This document shows, one piece after another, positions 62,040 to 64,000 of a DNA stretch of 64,000 nucleotides. A program made the translations under genes and the position numbers. The notes under the pieces were generated by a model, which was given only the letters and a program-made list of their open reading frames with translations, searched no databases and was not told where the DNA came from. The stretch covers positions 190,324 to 254,323 of the forward strand of contig WRBV01000001.1 in assembly GCA_009784375.1 (NCBI GenBank). The letters are read 5' to 3'. How positions within the stretch are numbered: the first letter of the stretch is position 1; each line of letters starts with the position of its first letter. Source of the stretch: Bacillota bacterium. GTDB taxonomy: Bacteria > Bacillota > Clostridia > Christensenellales > UBA1242.

Positions 62040-62672
62040 ATGAAATTAATTTTACTAGGTCCGAGTGGTGCAGGTAAAGGGACACTTGTCGATTATATTA
62101 TGGACGATTTTCCTACTACCCATATTTCTACTGGTATGATTTTCCGAAAAAATATAAAAGAAAGAACTCCGCTTGGAATTGCGGCAGAAGAATATTCAAA
62201 AGCGGGACTTTGGGTCCCCGACGATATCACGGTTAAAATGATTTTTGACAGGTTAAAAGAAAATGATGTTAAAAATGGATTTATTCTTGACGGATATCCA
62301 AGAACATTTAATCAAGCAAATCTTTTAAATGACTATGTTAAAATCGACCTTGTAATAGAACTTGATATAGAAGACGAAATTGTAATCGAACGACTTAGTG
62401 GGCGATGGATATGCACAAAATGTGAAAAGAATCATAATGTTAAACTTGGACAAATTGAACAATGCCGAAAATGTGGGGCAGACCTTTATCAAAGAGAAGA
62501 TGACAAGGAAGCAATAATTCGTAACAGACTTGCAAGCTATCATGCCGAGGCGGATGCAATGTCTGGGTTTTATGTCCAGCGTGGCAATCTTGTAAAAATC
62601 AAAATCACAAAAGACATGATGCCAATTGACGTATATAATGCGGTAAAACCACATTTGTTAAAGATAGGATGA
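62040..62672 (+). CDS. adk: Adenylate kinase, zinc-lid form
   Basis: A 210-residue adenylate kinase that interconverts AMP, ATP and ADP. The P-loop is GPSGAGKGT (residues 7-15), then ISTGMIFR, DGYPRTFNQA and the lid from about 125, in which CTKC and CRKC supply four cysteines for a zinc site. The lid is shorter than in E. coli. CGGAGGGACAT precedes ATG 62040. It overlaps the operon layout secY-adk-map. Confidence 0.96.
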   Translation: MKLILLGPSGAGKGTLVDYIMDDFPTTHISTGMIFRKNIKERTPLGIAAEEYSKAGLWVPDDITVKMIFDRLKENDVKNGFILDGYPRTFNQANLLNDYVKIDLVIELDIEDEIVIERLSGRWICTKCEKNHNVKLGQIEQCRKCGADLYQREDDKEAIIRNRLASYHAEADAMSGFYVQRGNLVKIKITKDMMPIDVYNAVKPHLLKIG

Positions 62673-62675
62673 GTA

Positions 62676-63467
62676 ATGAAAAATATCAAGGTATATAACA
62701 CCGAGCAATTGGATAATGTGCGGCAAAGTGGCAAGATTTTGTCTCATACTTTGGTATTGCTTCAAGAAAGTTTGAGATCAGGGATATCTACATTGGAACT
62801 TGATCGAATTGCCGAAGATTATATAAGATCAAGTGGTGCAGAACCAAGTTTTCAAAACTATAACGGTTACAAGTATTCAATATGTACAAGTATAAACGAA
62901 GAAAGTATTCATGGCATGCCACGAAAAGATAAAATACTAAAAGATGGTGATATCATTTCGATTGATGTTGGGGTGCGGTTTAATGGAATGTGTACCGATG
63001 CCGCAAGAACTTTTGCGATTGGTGAGATTTCCGATGAAGCAAAACACCTTATCCAAATAACCGAGCAAAGTTTTTTCGAGGCAATACGTGGATTAAAGGC
63101 TATGAGCAAAGTTGGTGACATAGGCGAGAGAATTGAAAATTATATACGTGTAAATTCAACATATTCCATAGTTGATCGATATTTTGGACATGGCGTAGGT
63201 GAAAAGGTTCATGAAGACCCACTTATACCCAACTTTATTCCACCAAAAAAATCAATCCCAAAGTTAAAGGAAATTGTGCGTACTCGTCTTCCATTACATA
63301 GTGTTATCGCAATCGAACCAATGATAAACATGGGTGTAAAGGATTTAAAGACTGCGTCTGATAAATGGACGGCAATCACGGTTGATGGAAAGCTTGCCGC
63401 ACATTACGAGAACACATTAATAATCTTGGAAAACGGGGTAGAGGTTGTGACTTTGACAAATAACTAG
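62676..63467 (+). CDS. map: Methionine aminopeptidase type I
   Basis: A 263-residue map that removes initiator Met. Metal ligands and catalytic residues are visible: HGMP (His79), DVG with D97, D108 in CTDAARTF, GHGVGEKVHEDP, IAIEPM and ENTLIIL. It has an insertion after NFIPPKKS. The ATG is 3 bp after the adk stop, with AGGATGAGTA overlapping the end of adk as its Shine-Dalgarno. Standard type Ia length. Confidence 0.97.
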   Translation: MKNIKVYNTEQLDNVRQSGKILSHTLVLLQESLRSGISTLELDRIAEDYIRSSGAEPSFQNYNGYKYSICTSINEESIHGMPRKDKILKDGDIISIDVGVRFNGMCTDAARTFAIGEISDEAKHLIQITEQSFFEAIRGLKAMSKVGDIGERIENYIRVNSTYSIVDRYFGHGVGEKVHEDPLIPNFIPPKKSIPKLKEIVRTRLPLHSVIAIEPMINMGVKDLKTASDKWTAITVDGKLAAHYENTLIILENGVEVVTLTNN

Positions 63468-63498
63468 AATTATGGTAGAAGTATATAAGGAGAAAAAA

Positions 63499-63804
63499 AT
63501 GAATTGTACAACTATAGAACAAAATTACAACATACAAGAAGATGATGCTGCTTATGAAACGGTTATGGAGATTGTTGATTTACAAGACCAACAGAGATAT
63601 AATAATGCGTCACTCTTAAATGCGGGTTCGGCACAAAACTATATTAATCTTGTTACCGATCATAAAATAAATGAAATACATATTGGAATAAAATTAAAGC
63701 ATTTTAAAAATTTCGAGGAGCGTGGTTTTAAATTCGAAGAACTGAAAGAACAATACAATCAATGGCAACATAACACAGCGAAAACAGCAATGGAAATTGA
63801 ATAA
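63499..63804 (+). CDS. Small unknown protein after map (101 residues)
   Basis: A 101-residue, helical, Asn/Gln/Glu-rich protein that is not recognised. It takes the place where infA, rpmJ, rpsM, rpsK and rpoA usually follow map. AAGGAGAAAAAA precedes ATG 63499; a terminator overlaps its stop, so it closes the transcript. The sequence EIHIGIKLKHFKNFEERGFKFEEL (read in two parts) looks like an amphipathic helix hairpin. Function unknown. Confidence 0.65.
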   Translation: MNCTTIEQNYNIQEDDAAYETVMEIVDLQDQQRYNNASLLNAGSAQNYINLVTDHKINEIHIGIKLKHFKNFEERGFKFEELKEQYNQWQHNTAKTAMEIE

Positions 63805-63824
63805 TCCCGCAAGGGATTTTTTGA
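63803..63824 (+). terminator. Terminator closing the ribosomal operon
   Basis: AATCCC-GCAA-GGGATT followed by a T-run (63817-63822). It overlaps the stop codon of the preceding gene. Confidence 0.85.
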
Positions 63825-63884
63825 CGAGCCACATAACGTTTATTATCCCAGCTGAATTTAACTAAAAGACCACTTCATACACGT

Positions 63885-63936
63885 CATTCAGAGGAGCCAC
63901 AAGGTGGCGACGAAGAATCTAGGCGAAGCCGCAATA
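63885..63936. repeat. Operon-type repeat copy near the window end
   Basis: CGTCATTCAGAGGAGCCAC, AAGGTGGCGACGAAGAATC, TAGGCGAAGCCGCAATAT: a left-arm type copy with a GCCAC/GTGGC hairpin. It lies 3 bp before the stop codon of a probable minus-strand gene. Confidence 0.85.
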
Positions 63937-63938
63937 TC

Positions 63939-63998
63939 TTATGCAAATAAATTAATTGCTAAATCTATCCAATCGGGGTTCATAGTATTAACCAATTC
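63939..63998 (-). CDS. C-terminal end of a minus-strand gene (partial)
   Basis: Read on the minus strand, the last 60 nt give an open frame ending NTMNPDWIDLAINLFA then TAA at 63941-63939. The composition looks protein-like and the frame continues beyond the window edge, so only the C terminus is visible. Too short to name; could still be non-coding. Confidence 0.35.
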   Translation of the reverse strand, partial: ELVNTMNPDWIDLAINLFA

Positions 63999-64000
63999 AT

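Noticed and set aside
1..64000. CRISPR array, tRNA, rRNA or transposase
   Set aside because: No regularly spaced direct repeats of 25-40 bp, no cloverleaf and no DDE/integrase motif were found on either strand by eye; short or degenerate ones could be missed.

Overview
The window reads as a chromosomal segment of a low-G+C Bacillota, probably an uncultured clostridial lineage. The reasons are: AGGAG Shine-Dalgarno sites, intrinsic terminators with T-tracts, spmA/spmB and a RicT (YaaT)-type PSP1 protein, the holB-ricT gene order, a SAM-I riboswitch before metK, four-cysteine (zinc) S14, and the S10/spc ribosomal order. No transposase, integrase, CRISPR array, rRNA or tRNA was recognised.

Layout. 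1-7.4 kb: two P-loop kinase-like genes, a LysR regulator, a collagen-like protein, ricT and holB, spmA-spmB, a DUF4234 membrane protein, and an unknown membrane-anchored protein behind a structured leader. 7.4-13 kb: a secreted beta-propeller-like protein, a biotin-carrier-like protein that lacks the biotinylated lysine, a SAM-I riboswitch with a divergent metK, and a lone VirD4/TraG-type ATPase. 13-45 kb: envelope and housekeeping genes mixed, with a 2590-residue surface protein, a YycJ/WalJ-like hydrolase, a degenerate Rho paralogue behind a GAAC-N4-GTTC palindrome, two CPBP proteases with tadA, a DUF4097-like protein, a giant GLUG-repeat protein of about 3700 residues, recD2, a YgjV-like protein, glmS, pduL and rsgA. 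45-48.7 kb: a secreted protein with one membrane segment and a Gln/Pro-rich tail, a second LysR regulator and an 88-residue protein. 48.7-63.8 kb: the S10-spc cluster from rpsJ to rplO, then secY, adk, map and a small unknown gene.

Three themes go beyond routine annotation. (1) Many stand-alone genes have a -10 hexamer only 4-12 nt before the start codon and no Shine-Dalgarno, so they look leaderless or nearly so, while the ribosomal genes use AGGAG. (2) A dispersed palindromic repeat family (CGTCATTCTGA...AGAATCTAG...GAAGCGGTA) sits between ribosomal protein genes; a 211-bp copy with inverted ends lies just upstream of rpsJ. (3) At least nine ribosomal proteins carry Lys/Ala/Pro/Glu-rich tails, and an unrecognised 60-residue gene lies between rpsC and rplP.

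The best candidates for new biology are the Rho-like protein without a P-loop, the lysine-less biotin carrier, the structured RNA near 7.2-7.35 kb, and the small gene and tails in the ribosomal operon. All functional statements come from reading the sequence by eye; no alignment, folding or database search was run.
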